A DNA stretch of 64,000 bases, from positions 124,001-188,000 of the forward strand of contig NZ_BOSH01000013.1 in NCBI RefSeq assembly GCF_018403245.1, given 5' to 3'. This document shows, piece by piece, positions 25,926-34,393 of the stretch. The DNA comes from Paenibacillus sp. J2TS4 (lineage in GTDB: Bacteria; Bacillota; Bacilli; Paenibacillales; NBRC-103111). Under the pieces are notes generated by a model. That model searched no databases, was not told the origin of the DNA, and saw only the letters and a program-made list of their open reading frames with translations. The position numbers were made by a program, and so were the translations under genes. Numbering within the stretch: position 1 is the first letter of the stretch; each line of letters opens with the position of its first letter.

Positions 25926-26408
25926 ATGAATAAGCTTCTATTGTTTCTGCTGCTTATCGGCTTCTACATGACGATGCAGGCTCTGCAGACGGACGAGGAG
26001 TTGGCGATGCATACCGTATTTAACGCCAAGCACGCTCTGAATTATTCCACCCATGCCGCGGCCCAGCAAGTGGATGCGGATAAATTGGCCCAAGGTGTGG
26101 TGGCTATCGATCCGGCCCGGGCCAAAGAAACCGCCGACCGTTATTTGCAGACGAATCTGAGGCTGGATTCTGCCAATATTCCGCTTCCGGGGACGTTTTT
26201 GCGCAGCCCGGTTAATGTTCTCGTTTTTGATGTCATTAATGAGGATAAGACGTTTCCGTACGTCTATTCCAATCCAACTTACGATTATTCCGTCCGCTTC
26301 GATCGCCCTGGGGTCGTCATGATTATTCAGTTGGAATTTCCCCGCTCGTTTCAGGTATTGGGGCCGGTGACATGGCAAATTAAAAGCTCCTCGGAACTGG
26401 TGTTTTGA
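25926..26408 (+). CDS. Pseudopilin-like protein, last gene of the Tad-like operon
   Basis: A 160-residue protein with a signal-anchor (KLLLFLLLIGFYMTMQAL) and an outer domain. The segment HTVFNAKHALNYSTHAAAQQVD resembles the part after the helix in TadE/G-type pseudopilins, and the C-terminus is beta-rich. GGGGGAGGGG precedes the ATG. No prepilin peptidase (TadV/CpaA) gene is present in this window. Confidence 0.6.
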   Translation: MNKLLLFLLLIGFYMTMQALQTDEELAMHTVFNAKHALNYSTHAAAQQVDADKLAQGVVAIDPARAKETADRYLQTNLRLDSANIPLPGTFLRSPVNVLVFDVINEDKTFPYVYSNPTYDYSVRFDRPGVVMIIQLEFPRSFQVLGPVTWQIKSSSELVF

Positions 26409-26415
26409 TCGCAGG

Positions 26416-26448
26416 AGCCATATAGCTCATCCAATAAGCCATATAGCT
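26416..26448. repeat. Two direct copies of AGCCATATAGCT
   Basis: AGCCATATAGCT at 26416-26427 and 26437-26448, 21 bases apart centre to centre. Each is nearly palindromic. Possible protein-binding site; unknown. Confidence 0.4.
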
Positions 26449-26550
26449 TGATATGGTGTGAACAGCACGTGATGGTGACATAAAGCCGCTGGTAAGAGGT
26501 GGTGGATGGTGACCGAGCAATAGCCAGGCATCAATGCTTAGTGGACCCAA

Positions 26551-26585
26551 ATTCGTTGTGCCGCGCTTGATACGGCACAACGATT
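26551..26585. terminator. Hairpin after the Tad-like operon
   Basis: TCGTTGTGCCG (26553-26563) pairs perfectly with CGGCACAACGA (26573-26583). The T run is short, so termination strength is uncertain. Confidence 0.6.
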
Positions 26586-26603
26586 TCCATCACAAGCTTT
26601 GAA

Positions 26604-26627
26604 TCGATAAAATCCCCGAAAGGGGGC
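26604..26627 (-). terminator. Terminator of the PadR/FtsW-like operon
   Basis: On the minus strand CCCC-TTTC-GGGG is followed by ATTTTAT. It lies just past the FtsW/RodA-like gene stop. Confidence 0.55.
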
Positions 26628-26638
26628 CGGAGAGCTTT

Positions 26639-27940
26639 TTATCCACCAGTGATTTCCCGAGCTCTCAGCAAGTCTTTGCGCCTGTATACACTGAGCACAA
26701 CTCCTATCGCGAGCATTTGTAAGAGCATATGGCTTCCTCCATGGCCTACAAACGGAAGCGGGATGCGGAATAGCGGCAGCACCCCGATAGACATGCCTAT
26801 ATGCCATATAAACTGGAACGTAAGGATGGCGGTAACACCTGAAATTAGCAATTTTCCGTAGAGGTCCTTAATCTTATTCGATGCTCTGATCAGCAGCACG
26901 AGGAACGAGGCGCTCACTATCACGAATGAAATCCCCGCGAGCCAACCCAGACTATGGACGAAATAGGTATAAACCATATCCGCGTGAATTTCAGGCAAAT
27001 AAGGGTTGGTGATTCCCATTCCTTGTCCGAACCAGCCAGCCGAATGAAGGGCGTTTTGGGCTTGAACGTAGATGTAACCTCCATGATCCGAATTTTCCTG
27101 TGGGTTAATGAACGCAAGCAGCCTCATTCTTGCTGAATGGTTGGCAAACAACGCTATGAACAAAGCGGTTAGACCGATTCCAATTTGCCCAATGAGAGCT
27201 TTCTTATTTACACGGGAAATGATCATCATAACGATATATGCACATAGATAAACGGTCAAGGCCGATTTGTTCGAGGCTTGGAAGTATAACAGACAGGGGA
27301 GGATAACAAACAGCAGAAGCCTGATTAATTCCGGGCGAAGTCCGATATCTGTATGCTGCTCTTTCGGTAGAAGGCCAGCTAAAGCGAGAATGAGCATATA
27401 AGGACTAATTTCGATCCAATTCAATCGGAATATGCCCAAATCCAATAGGTAAGTAACCATTAGAACTATCGTTGCTATATAAAGCGGCCATGAATACTTC
27501 TTTAATTTGCGATAATCGTAGAAATATAAAATCACGACTAGAAGAAGTCCAAGCGCCGAATAAACAACCTTTTCGTAAAATAACCTTCCCTCGTAAATTT
27601 GCTTGAACGGCATTCCGCTGTAGCTAAGCTCCACCATATACATCGATATTGCTCCAACGACGATGAAAAGGACTAGTTGAAGGAGCAACCCCCAGTGCAG
27701 CCGAGGCTTATGGATGCGGATCATTTGCTTTCCGACCAGGTCGGGATCCCCCATCTGACGGATAACCCATTCTATGGCTTCCTCTTGCTCCATTCCGCTA
27801 TTTAGCTTATCTTCGATGGCATCCTGCAAATGAGACTGAATTTCAAGTTTTACTTCCTCGCGCAGTTCCTTTGATTTCATATTCCGGCAGACGGCGCCCA
27901 AATAAGCTTCAATAGCTGGTTGGTCCCCCCTTTCTTTCAT
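26639..27940 (-). CDS. HAAS domain fused to FtsW/RodA/SpoVE-family protein
   Basis: A 433-residue protein. Residues 5-80 form a HAAS-type helical domain (VCRNMKSKELREEVKLEI ... MGDPDLVGKQM), common in membrane proteins encoded next to PadR regulators. Residues 90-425 are ten or so helices of the SEDS family, with QAQNALHSAGWFGQGMG and the C-terminal PLPFVGHGGSHM matching the conserved SEDS loops. SEDS proteins polymerise peptidoglycan glycans. The ATG overlaps the padR stop (ATGA), with GGGAGGG upstream, so translation is coupled. Confidence 0.85.
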   Translation of the reverse strand: MKERGDQPAIEAYLGAVCRNMKSKELREEVKLEIQSHLQDAIEDKLNSGMEQEEAIEWVIRQMGDPDLVGKQMIRIHKPRLHWGLLLQLVLFIVVGAISMYMVELSYSGMPFKQIYEGRLFYEKVVYSALGLLLVVILYFYDYRKLKKYSWPLYIATIVLMVTYLLDLGIFRLNWIEISPYMLILALAGLLPKEQHTDIGLRPELIRLLLFVILPCLLYFQASNKSALTVYLCAYIVMMIISRVNKKALIGQIGIGLTALFIALFANHSARMRLLAFINPQENSDHGGYIYVQAQNALHSAGWFGQGMGITNPYLPEIHADMVYTYFVHSLGWLAGISFVIVSASFLVLLIRASNKIKDLYGKLLISGVTAILTFQFIWHIGMSIGVLPLFRIPLPFVGHGGSHMLLQMLAIGVVLSVYRRKDLLRAREITGG

Positions 27941-28269
27941 ATGCTTCCCTCCCCTAACAGCCGATCTACCGCCGTACGGAAGGTTGTCCATTCCTGCTTC
28001 TTGTCCGCAAGCTGCTTTTTTCCTTCGTTTGTAATTCGATAATACTTGCGATTCCTCCCTCCCTGTTCGCTCCAATAAGCTTCCACCAGTCCACTGGACT
28101 CCATGGCGTGCATAATGGGGTAAAGTGTCCCTTCCTTCAATTTGAAAATTCCATCGGACTGCCTGTCCAGCTCTTTGATCATTTCATAGCCGTACCTTTC
28201 TTTACGTTCCAATAAATGGAGCAGAAGGGTCGCTGTGCTTCCTTTCATTAGTTCTTTGTTGATTTTCAA
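27937..28269 (-). CDS. PadR-family transcription regulator
   Basis: A 110-residue winged-helix protein: STATLLLHLLERKERYGYEM, then GTLYPIMHAMESSGLVEAYW, both typical of PadR. The TTG start is placed eight bases after AAAGGAG; a longer in-frame ATG at 28314 lies inside the operator region and has no ribosome site. It forms an operon with the HAAS-SEDS gene and probably represses its own promoter. Confidence 0.88.
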   Translation of the reverse strand: MKINKELMKGSTATLLLHLLERKERYGYEMIKELDRQSDGIFKLKEGTLYPIMHAMESSGLVEAYWSEQGGRNRKYYRITNEGKKQLADKKQEWTTFRTAVDRLLGEGSI

Positions 28270-28291
28270 AGTAGAGGCTCCTTTCTTATTC

Positions 28292-28331
28292 ATATACATA
28301 GATGTAATATGCATCGTAAATCTATGTATAT
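28292..28331. promoter_or_regulatory. Inverted repeat upstream of padR, probable PadR operator
   Basis: ATATACATAGAT (28292-28303) and ATCTATGTATAT (28320-28331) are exact reverse complements separated by 16 bases. They sit just upstream of the padR ribosome site. PadR operators typically contain ATGT/ACAT half-sites, which are present. Confidence 0.65.
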
Positions 28332-28543
28332 AGTAATAGATTTACCTACGACATGCAAGTTGATGCTTTTTCTGTTATTGTGCTTTGCTGCTATCTTCGG
28401 TTATTCGCTTTTTCATGGCATTCAAATGCTCAATTCATATACGCTCAGGAAGGATGTCAGTCTTTTTCGTTCGGTGTATAATGAGAACATCGGAATCCAA
28501 CTAATGAACGTTTCAAGTTGAAGTCAGACAGGGGGAACTGCAA

Positions 28544-29734
28544 ATGGATGTATATTTGAACCGTCGCGAGAAGCTGCAGGAGAAGATGAGATTGAATCGG
28601 ATGGACGGTTTTATAATGACTCAGAATGTCGATATCTACTATTTTACCGGAACGATGCAGACCGGCTTTCTGTTTATTCCGTCTGAAGGTGAGGCCGTGT
28701 TCTATGTTCGCCGAAGCGTGATTCGGGCGCAGATGGAATCCCGAGTTGACATAGAGGAACTGGGCTCCATGCGAAGCCTGGGAGAGCGATTACGGAATCG
28801 TCATCCTCGCTTGTTTGCGAATGGAGAGCAGCCGGTCATCGCCACCGAATTCGATGTGCTGCCGGTGCAAACCTACCACAAGCTGCAGTCCGCTGTTCCT
28901 GCCGCGCAATGGAAAGACGGCTCAATGATCGTCAGAGAAACCCGCATGATCAAAGGCCCGGAGGAACTCGATATCATTCGTCGAGCGGCTGCCGTCACGG
29001 ATTTGGCTTTGGAGAGAGCGGCGGCGGAAGCCAGAATCGGCATGAAAGACGTCGAGTTAATGAGCTTAATCGAAACGACGATACGCGAGAACGGGCACAT
29101 GGGCCTTATGAGAATGAGAAGCTACAATCAGGAAGTCATTACCGGAATGGTTGGTTCCGGCGGCGCTATGGCGGTTCCGACCTATTTTGACGGACCGGCG
29201 GGAGGACAGGGGCTGAGTCCAGCCAGTCCGCAAAGCGCGGGGAGCAAGACGATCGGACCGAATGAGCCGATTCTGATCGATATCGGCTGCTGTATCGACG
29301 GTTACGTATTTGATCAGACGAGAACGATGGTCATTGGTGAATTAGACGAGCCTCTGGATAAAGCATACCAGGTTGCAGAGCATATCCTGCGTCGAACAGA
29401 GGACAAGCTGGTACCGGGTACCGCGTGCGAACAACTATATATTCAGTCGCTTGAAATAGCCGGAGAGGCGGGATTAGGCGATCATTTCATGGGATATGGG
29501 AAAGATCAGGTCAAATTTCTCGGCCATGGGATCGGATTGGAAATCGACGAGCTGCCGATTCTGGCCAGAGGGTTTTCGCTTCCGCTGGAGCCGGGGATGG
29601 TCATTGCCATCGAGCCGAAATTTACTTTCCCCGGGCGCGGAGTCGTCGGAATAGAAAATAGCTATCTTATTACGGAGGACGGATTTGAGAAGCTATCCAT
29701 TTCCCGGGAAGGGCTAATCCGTCTGGAGCGTTAG
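28544..29734 (+). CDS. M24-family Xaa-Pro peptidase
   Basis: A 396-residue metallopeptidase with an N-terminal creatinase-like domain (1-150) and a C-terminal pita-bread domain. Metal ligands are seen in ILIDIGCCIDGYVFDQTRT, GHGIGLEIDE, IEPKF and GIENSY. Such enzymes cleave the bond before proline in peptides. The insertion GGQGLSPASPQSAGSK (about 215-235) is a flexible loop. ATG follows GGGGGAA. Confidence 0.9.
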   Translation: MDVYLNRREKLQEKMRLNRMDGFIMTQNVDIYYFTGTMQTGFLFIPSEGEAVFYVRRSVIRAQMESRVDIEELGSMRSLGERLRNRHPRLFANGEQPVIATEFDVLPVQTYHKLQSAVPAAQWKDGSMIVRETRMIKGPEELDIIRRAAAVTDLALERAAAEARIGMKDVELMSLIETTIRENGHMGLMRMRSYNQEVITGMVGSGGAMAVPTYFDGPAGGQGLSPASPQSAGSKTIGPNEPILIDIGCCIDGYVFDQTRTMVIGELDEPLDKAYQVAEHILRRTEDKLVPGTACEQLYIQSLEIAGEAGLGDHFMGYGKDQVKFLGHGIGLEIDELPILARGFSLPLEPGMVIAIEPKFTFPGRGVVGIENSYLITEDGFEKLSISREGLIRLER

Positions 29735-30078
29735 TGACAGAATGAATATTGGTATAGAAGGGAGCGGATCAGGTTTGGCTTGATCGGCTTTTTTCTTTTT
29801 TGCCACAATAGAATTTTTATAATATCCACTAAACGCGGTTGCTCATCCACAAAAGACTTCAATAGGAGTTTTTTTCAATCCAATGAACTTTTGGCGGGAG
29901 CTGATCGTACTATTCACGAAAAGATTAAAAATATATACAACTGCGGGGAATTTGCGGGAGAAGGTTATATCTCAACGATTCAAGGAGACGTTATAGTTTA
30001 ATAAAGACTTTTAGCTGCTATATGGCAGCAATCAAGGTATACTGTTGCATCTGTAGTCTCTAGAAAGGAGGGGAAGGA
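29735..30078. other. Intergenic region before the sigY-like operon
   Basis: Contains a weak hairpin with a T-rich tail (GATCA/TGATC at about 29766-29786, then TTTTTT) that may end the peptidase transcript. A 73-codon frame runs over it but starts on the terminator and has no ribosome site. I see no clear ECF-type promoter. Confidence 0.45.
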
Positions 30079-30609
30079 TTGTCCAATGAGCAAGAATGGA
30101 TCCGGCAAGCCCAGGCGGGAGACAGCCAGGCACTCGCTAAGCTGCTGCAGACTCATTATTCTACAGTCGTGCACTATCTGATCAAAGTTACACTTCAACC
30201 TCATGTAGCCGAGGACATCGCCCAGGATACAATGCTCAAAGCGATAGAGAAAATTAAGCTGTACAATGGGCAATCCAAGTTTTCTTCCTGGCTTCTGACC
30301 ATTGCTACCCGATTATACATTGATAATTTTCGTAGAAAAAAGCGGGAGAAGCTTTGGTTGAAGCAAGAAACGGCAATGCGAAAAATAAATTGGCACCTGA
30401 GTCAACAAGGAGAGGATTGGCCGGAAGTGTTGGACACGTTAAACAAGCTGTCTTATGACTTTCGAATTCCAATCATTCTAAAGCATTATTACGGGTATGC
30501 GTACGATGAGATTGCGGAAATGATGGACATTCCGGCAGGAACGGCTAAATCCAGAGTGTTCAATGGCTTAAAAATGCTAAGGAAGGAGTTGAGACCAGAT
30601 GAAGGATAG
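30079..30609 (+). CDS. sigY: ECF sigma factor, SigY-like
   Basis: A 176-residue sigma factor with region 2 (EDIAQDTMLKAIEKIKLYNG ... SWLLTIATRLYIDNFRRKK) and region 4 (RIPIILKHYYGYAYDEIAEM ... GTAKSRVFNGLKMLRKEL). The identity as SigY comes from context: the next five genes match yxlC, yxlD, yxlE, yxlF and yxlG of B. subtilis in order and size. TTG start seven bases after GGAGG; the stop overlaps the next gene by 11 bp. Confidence 0.85.
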   Translation: MSNEQEWIRQAQAGDSQALAKLLQTHYSTVVHYLIKVTLQPHVAEDIAQDTMLKAIEKIKLYNGQSKFSSWLLTIATRLYIDNFRRKKREKLWLKQETAMRKINWHLSQQGEDWPEVLDTLNKLSYDFRIPIILKHYYGYAYDEIAEMMDIPAGTAKSRVFNGLKMLRKELRPDEG

Positions 30610-30970
30610 ACGAACAGGCAGGCTAACGCCTCACGGAGCGGAAGATCAGGATAAGGAGAGCGAATATGAGGATGAGACTCTGTTGGCAGAGCTGCGGGAA
30701 GGATTGGAGAAGCTGGATCGGTCCATTCCGGTATTCCCCCCGGAAATTCACTGGTTTCAGGAGCAGGTTTTACAGCATCGGAAGGAACTGAAGAGAAAGC
30801 TGCTGTTGGATTTGCTGCTCTTTTTTACAATTGCGGTCATCGTTCTAGCGGGAACCGCAGCCGTTATGCTGAATACGCCTTCCGTCTATATTTACTTTCA
30901 AATATTTGTCAGTGCGCTCGCTCCCGTCATTTTGTGGGTAACAAGACGGAAAAGGAAGGTGGGGGCATGA
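30599..30970 (+). CDS. yxlC: YxlC-like anti-sigma factor
   Basis: A 123-residue protein with an acidic, charged N-terminal half and two C-terminal helices (LLLDLLLFFTIAVIVLAGTA and YIYFQIFVSALAPVILWV). In B. subtilis YxlC, with YxlD, holds SigY inactive at the membrane. Assignment rests on size, topology and gene order. Overlaps sigY at its start and yxlD at its end (ATGA). Confidence 0.75.
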   Translation: MKDRRTGRLTPHGAEDQDKESEYEDETLLAELREGLEKLDRSIPVFPPEIHWFQEQVLQHRKELKRKLLLDLLLFFTIAVIVLAGTAAVMLNTPSVYIYFQIFVSALAPVILWVTRRKRKVGA

Positions 30971-31200
30971 AGCTGACCTTTACTTATACGGAACCGCCCC
31001 TTCCGGTCCTCATACTTATGATTGTGCTGCTGCTGGTGCAGAGCACCTGGCTGTTTCTCGATGCCAGAAAAAGAGACAGCTATCCATGGTTATGGGGAAT
31101 TTGGGGATTGATCAGCCTGCCTTTGCCCAGTATAATGTATCTCATTTTTGTAAGAAAGATTTTCCGCAGAACGAGGGGGAGAAATGATAATGATGAATGA
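30967..31200 (+). CDS. yxlD: YxlD-like small membrane protein
   Basis: A 77-residue protein with two helices (PVLILMIVLLLVQSTWLFL and a PLPSIMYLIF segment) and a PLDc_N-like pattern (LDARKR ... YPWLWGIWGLIS). The ATG overlaps the yxlC stop and has GGTGGGGG upstream. Probably acts with YxlC in holding SigY. Confidence 0.72.
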   Translation: MKLTFTYTEPPLPVLILMIVLLLVQSTWLFLDARKRDSYPWLWGIWGLISLPLPSIMYLIFVRKIFRRTRGRNDNDE

Positions 31201-31393
31201 CTTTAATGACGTTCCTTGGGGACTTATCGCTCCCCTATTGGTGTTGTATGCGATATTGCTGCTCGCCGCTATTATCCACTGGGCCAGAACCGAGGAGACC
31301 AACGGGCCTAAATGGATGTGGCTTATTATTATCGTTTGTGGGAATATTCTCGGAATTGTTCTTTATTTTGTCATTGGGAGGAGGAATGATTAG
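31184..31393 (+). CDS. yxlE: YxlE-like PLDc_N small membrane protein
   Basis: A 69-residue protein with two helices (LIAPLLVLYAILLLAAIIHW and WLIIIVCGNILGIVLYFVIG) and the PLDc_N motif NGPKWMW ... GRRND. Overlaps yxlD by 17 bp and shares one base with the next start. Same position as yxlE in B. subtilis. Confidence 0.75.
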   Translation: MIMMNDFNDVPWGLIAPLLVLYAILLLAAIIHWARTEETNGPKWMWLIIIVCGNILGIVLYFVIGRRND

Positions 31394-32298
31394 TGGCTCT
31401 ACTGGAAGTTCACAACGTGTCCAAACAATATGGAAAATTAACAGCGGTCCAAAGGATTTCTTTCTTCATCGAGGAGGGACGCTGCGTTTCATTGTTAGGA
31501 CCTAACGGCGCCGGCAAAACAACTACGCTCAAAATGCTGACAGGGCTGGCGGCTCCTAGCGAAGGAACGGTCCGTTTTCCGGAGTATGAGGGAAAAGATA
31601 TTCGGGAATGGATCGGATTCTTGCCTCAGTACCCGGCCTTCTATAAATGGATGAGCGCGAGGGAGTTTCTGGAGTATGCCGGGAAGCTGACGCATATGAC
31701 GGGAAAAAAGCTGCGGCAGCGGGTAGAGGAAGTGCTGACGATCGTAGGATTGACGGAGGCAGCCAAGCGGCGGATCGGCGGTTTTTCGGGCGGGATGAAG
31801 CAGAGGCTTGGGATTGCGCAAGCGATGATCCACCGTCCGAAGCTGCTTATTCTGGACGAGCCTGTCTCCGCGCTGGACCCACTCGGAAGAAGGGAAGTAC
31901 TGGAGCTGATACGAGAGATCAAACGCGAAACGACCGTTTTATTTTCCACTCATGTCCTTCATGATGCGGAAGAAATAAGTGACGACATCATGATTATGAG
32001 ACGAGGGGAAATCAGCCTGTCAGGCAGTCTTGAGCAAATTCGCCAGGACTATCAACAGCCGCTTCTGATCGTGGAGGCTGATGTTTTCTTGGAGGATTGG
32101 GCGGCATCCCTTACGCGCTATCCATTCATAGATTCCGTTGATTGTCATCACGATACAGCCAAGGTGACGGTGACTGATTTGGCGCAAGCCAAAATGGCGG
32201 TTCTCGCTGATCTCGTCGAACGCCGGATTCCGGTACGCCGCTTCGAGGTGGCGCGGACGACACTGGAGGATTTATTCGTGAAGGCGGTGAATTCATGA
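31393..32298 (+). CDS. yxlF: ABC transporter ATP-binding protein, YxlF-like
   Basis: A 301-residue ATPase with Walker A GPNGAGKTT, signature FSGGMKQR, Walker B LLILDEP followed by VSALDPLGR, and H-loop STHVLHD. GTG start overlapping the preceding stop. Works with the YxlG-like permease; in B. subtilis this transporter affects SigY activity, and a role in signal clearance or toxin immunity has been suggested for such sets. Confidence 0.88.
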   Translation: MALLEVHNVSKQYGKLTAVQRISFFIEEGRCVSLLGPNGAGKTTTLKMLTGLAAPSEGTVRFPEYEGKDIREWIGFLPQYPAFYKWMSAREFLEYAGKLTHMTGKKLRQRVEEVLTIVGLTEAAKRRIGGFSGGMKQRLGIAQAMIHRPKLLILDEPVSALDPLGRREVLELIREIKRETTVLFSTHVLHDAEEISDDIMIMRRGEISLSGSLEQIRQDYQQPLLIVEADVFLEDWAASLTRYPFIDSVDCHHDTAKVTVTDLAQAKMAVLADLVERRIPVRRFEVARTTLEDLFVKAVNS

Positions 32299-33074
32299 CT
32301 CAGTGGTTAGTTTTGTTTAACAAAGAGATGGTCGAAATGTGGCGTAACGGCAGATGGCTGTGGGTGCCGATCGTGTTTATCGTCCTGGGAGCGATGCAGC
32401 CTCTGGTCACCTATTATACCCCTCAGCTTCTAGAAAACTACGGCGGCTTGCCTGCCGGGACACAGATCGACATTCCTCTTCTGTCCGGGGGAGAAATAAT
32501 GGTTCAGACACTCTCCCAATTCGGCATTCTCGGGCTGCTCATTCTCATTCTTGTCTCGATGGGGGCGATTTCCAGCGAAAGGCAGAGCGGGGTTGCGGCC
32601 ATCATCATGGTGCGTCCGGTGCCGGCGGCTTCATGGATTACAGCCAAATGGGCATCCCTTATTGTTCTGATGCTGGTTTCGCTATTTTTAGGCTTGGCTG
32701 CGGCAGGGTACTATACGGAAGTGCTTATTGGCGGTATAGATCCGCTCCGCTTATTTTCAAGCTTTTTAGCCTATGGGCTATGGCTTGCCTTCGTCATTAC
32801 CGTTACCTTATTTTTTAGTGTGATCATGAAAGGAAACGGCGGAATAGCTTTTCTTGCCGTCGTCGTATCGGCCGGACTTATGATGGCGACGGGATTGTTG
32901 GAAAAATATATGAGATGGAGTCCTTCCAGAATGGGGGACTACGCGGGCGAGCTGCTAGTCTCAGATGCGCTGCCGAGCGGGTTGTGGCTGCCCTTGCTCT
33001 CCACGTTCGTCATCATCGTCGCTTTGCTCGTCAGCTCAACGCTAATATTCCGCAATCAGGAGCTGTTGGACTAA
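32295..33074 (+). CDS. yxlG: ABC-2 permease, YxlG-like
   Basis: A 259-residue membrane protein with six hydrophobic segments, including VPIVFIVLGAMQPLVTYY and FGILGLLILILVSMGAISSE, the NosY/YxlG plan. Overlaps the ATPase stop by 4 bp (ATGA). Last gene of the operon. Confidence 0.87.
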   Translation: MTQWLVLFNKEMVEMWRNGRWLWVPIVFIVLGAMQPLVTYYTPQLLENYGGLPAGTQIDIPLLSGGEIMVQTLSQFGILGLLILILVSMGAISSERQSGVAAIIMVRPVPAASWITAKWASLIVLMLVSLFLGLAAAGYYTEVLIGGIDPLRLFSSFLAYGLWLAFVITVTLFFSVIMKGNGGIAFLAVVVSAGLMMATGLLEKYMRWSPSRMGDYAGELLVSDALPSGLWLPLLSTFVIIVALLVSSTLIFRNQELLD

Positions 33075-33286
33075 TTGAAATCCTCCCCTGTTACACGAAC
33101 ATGGCAAACCGGGTCTAATTAAGCAAATAATAGATTATAATTAAAGTAAGACTGCAGTTTAAGCAGGAGATGTACAATTTCCATTGGACACGGTATTCTT
33201 TTTTTAGTAGGATAGAGTCCATAATCTATTATCATTTCTGCCATTCGCTTTCAGATCGGCTAGCTTGGGAGCAAGGGGGGAGAACA

Positions 33287-33664
33287 ATGCTTCGATTGGG
33301 TCAAAGAATATGTATAATAGACGATAGCTTCGAGCAGAATCTGCCGATAGGGGAATATGGATATATCATCGCTTATGACCGCAACGCAGATAACGTCTTT
33401 GATTATGTCATCCGGGTTCCTAAGATGAATAAACATTACTTTGTGCCGGCTGCGGATATTGAACTGGAGGAAGTGCTGATCCAGCAGGAAGCGGACCGGA
33501 TAGAGAAGGAAGCCTTAATCGATTTTGCCTTGGCTACGAAGAATGAAGAGCTGTTCCGCCGCGTCCTGAATGGCGAGGAACTGGTGCTGGAGACGGAAAG
33601 CGACAAGGAAGTCATGTCTCAGGAAGATTTTATCAAGCAAATTAATCTGAAGGCCTGGATATAA
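33287..33664 (+). CDS. Hypothetical protein with IDEAL-like segment
   Basis: A 125-residue soluble protein, MLRLGQRICIIDDS at the start after GGGGGGAGA. The first 60 residues look like a small beta domain (LPIGEYGYIIAYDRNADNVFDYVIRV). The stretch ALIDFALATKNEELFRRVLN resembles the IDEAL domain of Bacillales, which binds partners in competence and lipopolysaccharide-like regulators; this is tentative. The frame is open 39 codons upstream without a ribosome site. Confidence 0.6.
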   Translation: MLRLGQRICIIDDSFEQNLPIGEYGYIIAYDRNADNVFDYVIRVPKMNKHYFVPAADIELEEVLIQQEADRIEKEALIDFALATKNEELFRRVLNGEELVLETESDKEVMSQEDFIKQINLKAWI

Positions 33665-33990
33665 TCAGCAACCTTCACAATCTGGTGACCAGCCAGCTAT
33701 TGGATAGCGGGGCCCATCCAGATGGATAGTCAGCCTTCGCTAAGAAAGCTCTTTCCGTAATCCATGGCGTGTTTCTAAAGAATACTTTAACGCATTCTTT
33801 GGAAGCATGCCTTTTTTGCCGTGCTAATCTGGTCCAACGCTTCCTTTGCCTGCGCTGCACCTTCGATATATTGTGCAGATGCTTTTCCGCGCTGACGCTT
33901 TACGGTCTCCTTATCGTTACAAGTCTTATCCCGACAAGTTATTCCCGACGCATGTTCTCATCGCCCAGTCCCTGGGGGTGGAAGGAAAGC
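33665..33990. other. Intergenic region, possible decayed coding sequence
   Basis: About 330 bases without a convincing gene. On the minus strand an alanine-rich frame (GKASAQYIEGAAQAKEALDQ around 33800-33890) has coding-like character but no start or ribosome site; it may be a fragment. Nothing else seen. Confidence 0.35.
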
Positions 33991-33995
33991 TGTGA

Positions 33996-34024
33996 TTGAG
34001 TTAGAAAAACAAGTAAGATATAAT
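33996..34024 (+). promoter_or_regulatory. Sigma-A promoter of gatCAB
   Basis: TTGAGT (33996-34001), 17-bp spacer, TATAAT (34019-34024), 39 bases before the gatC start. Confidence 0.75.
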
Positions 34025-34062
34025 AATAAGAATGATTGCACATAGAAAGGATGTCGCACAAG

Positions 34063-34350
34063 ATGAGTATATCCATTCAGGATGTGGAGCATGTCGCCCA
34101 ACTGTCCCGACTCGATTTGACCGAGGAGGAAAAACAAACTTTTACCGGGCAGCTTAATGCCATATTGAAGTATGCAGAACAGTTGAACGAGCTCAATACC
34201 GATGGCGTCGAGCCGACCAGCCGTGTCGTTCCGATGTCCAACGTTATGCGGGAGGATGAAGTTCGTCCGTCCCTTCCTCTGGAGAAAGTATTTCTTAATG
34301 CACCGGATGAGGAAGATGGGCAATTCAAAGTCCCGGCTATATTGGAATAA
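34063..34350 (+). CDS. gatC: Asp/Glu-tRNA amidotransferase subunit C
   Basis: A 95-residue subunit of the GatCAB amidotransferase, which converts misacylated Glu-tRNA(Gln) and Asp-tRNA(Asn) to the correct forms. Family features: VEHVAQLSRLDLTEEE, LNAILKYAEQLNEL, NTDGVEPTS and NVMREDEVRPS. AAAGGATG decides the ATG. First gene of the operon. Confidence 0.95.
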   Translation: MSISIQDVEHVAQLSRLDLTEEEKQTFTGQLNAILKYAEQLNELNTDGVEPTSRVVPMSNVMREDEVRPSLPLEKVFLNAPDEEDGQFKVPAILE

Positions 34351-34393
34351 ACCAGCTTATCATTCGGCTGAAATTTGAAAGGAGGACATGGAG

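Noticed and set aside
28309..28521. 70-codon plus-strand frame with a hydrophobic segment between padR and the M24 peptidase
   Set aside because: None of its possible starts has a ribosome site and it begins inside the PadR operator. It could still be a leader peptide but support is too weak.
29780..30001. 73-codon frame before the sigY-like gene
   Set aside because: Starts on a terminator-like T-rich stretch and lacks a ribosome site.
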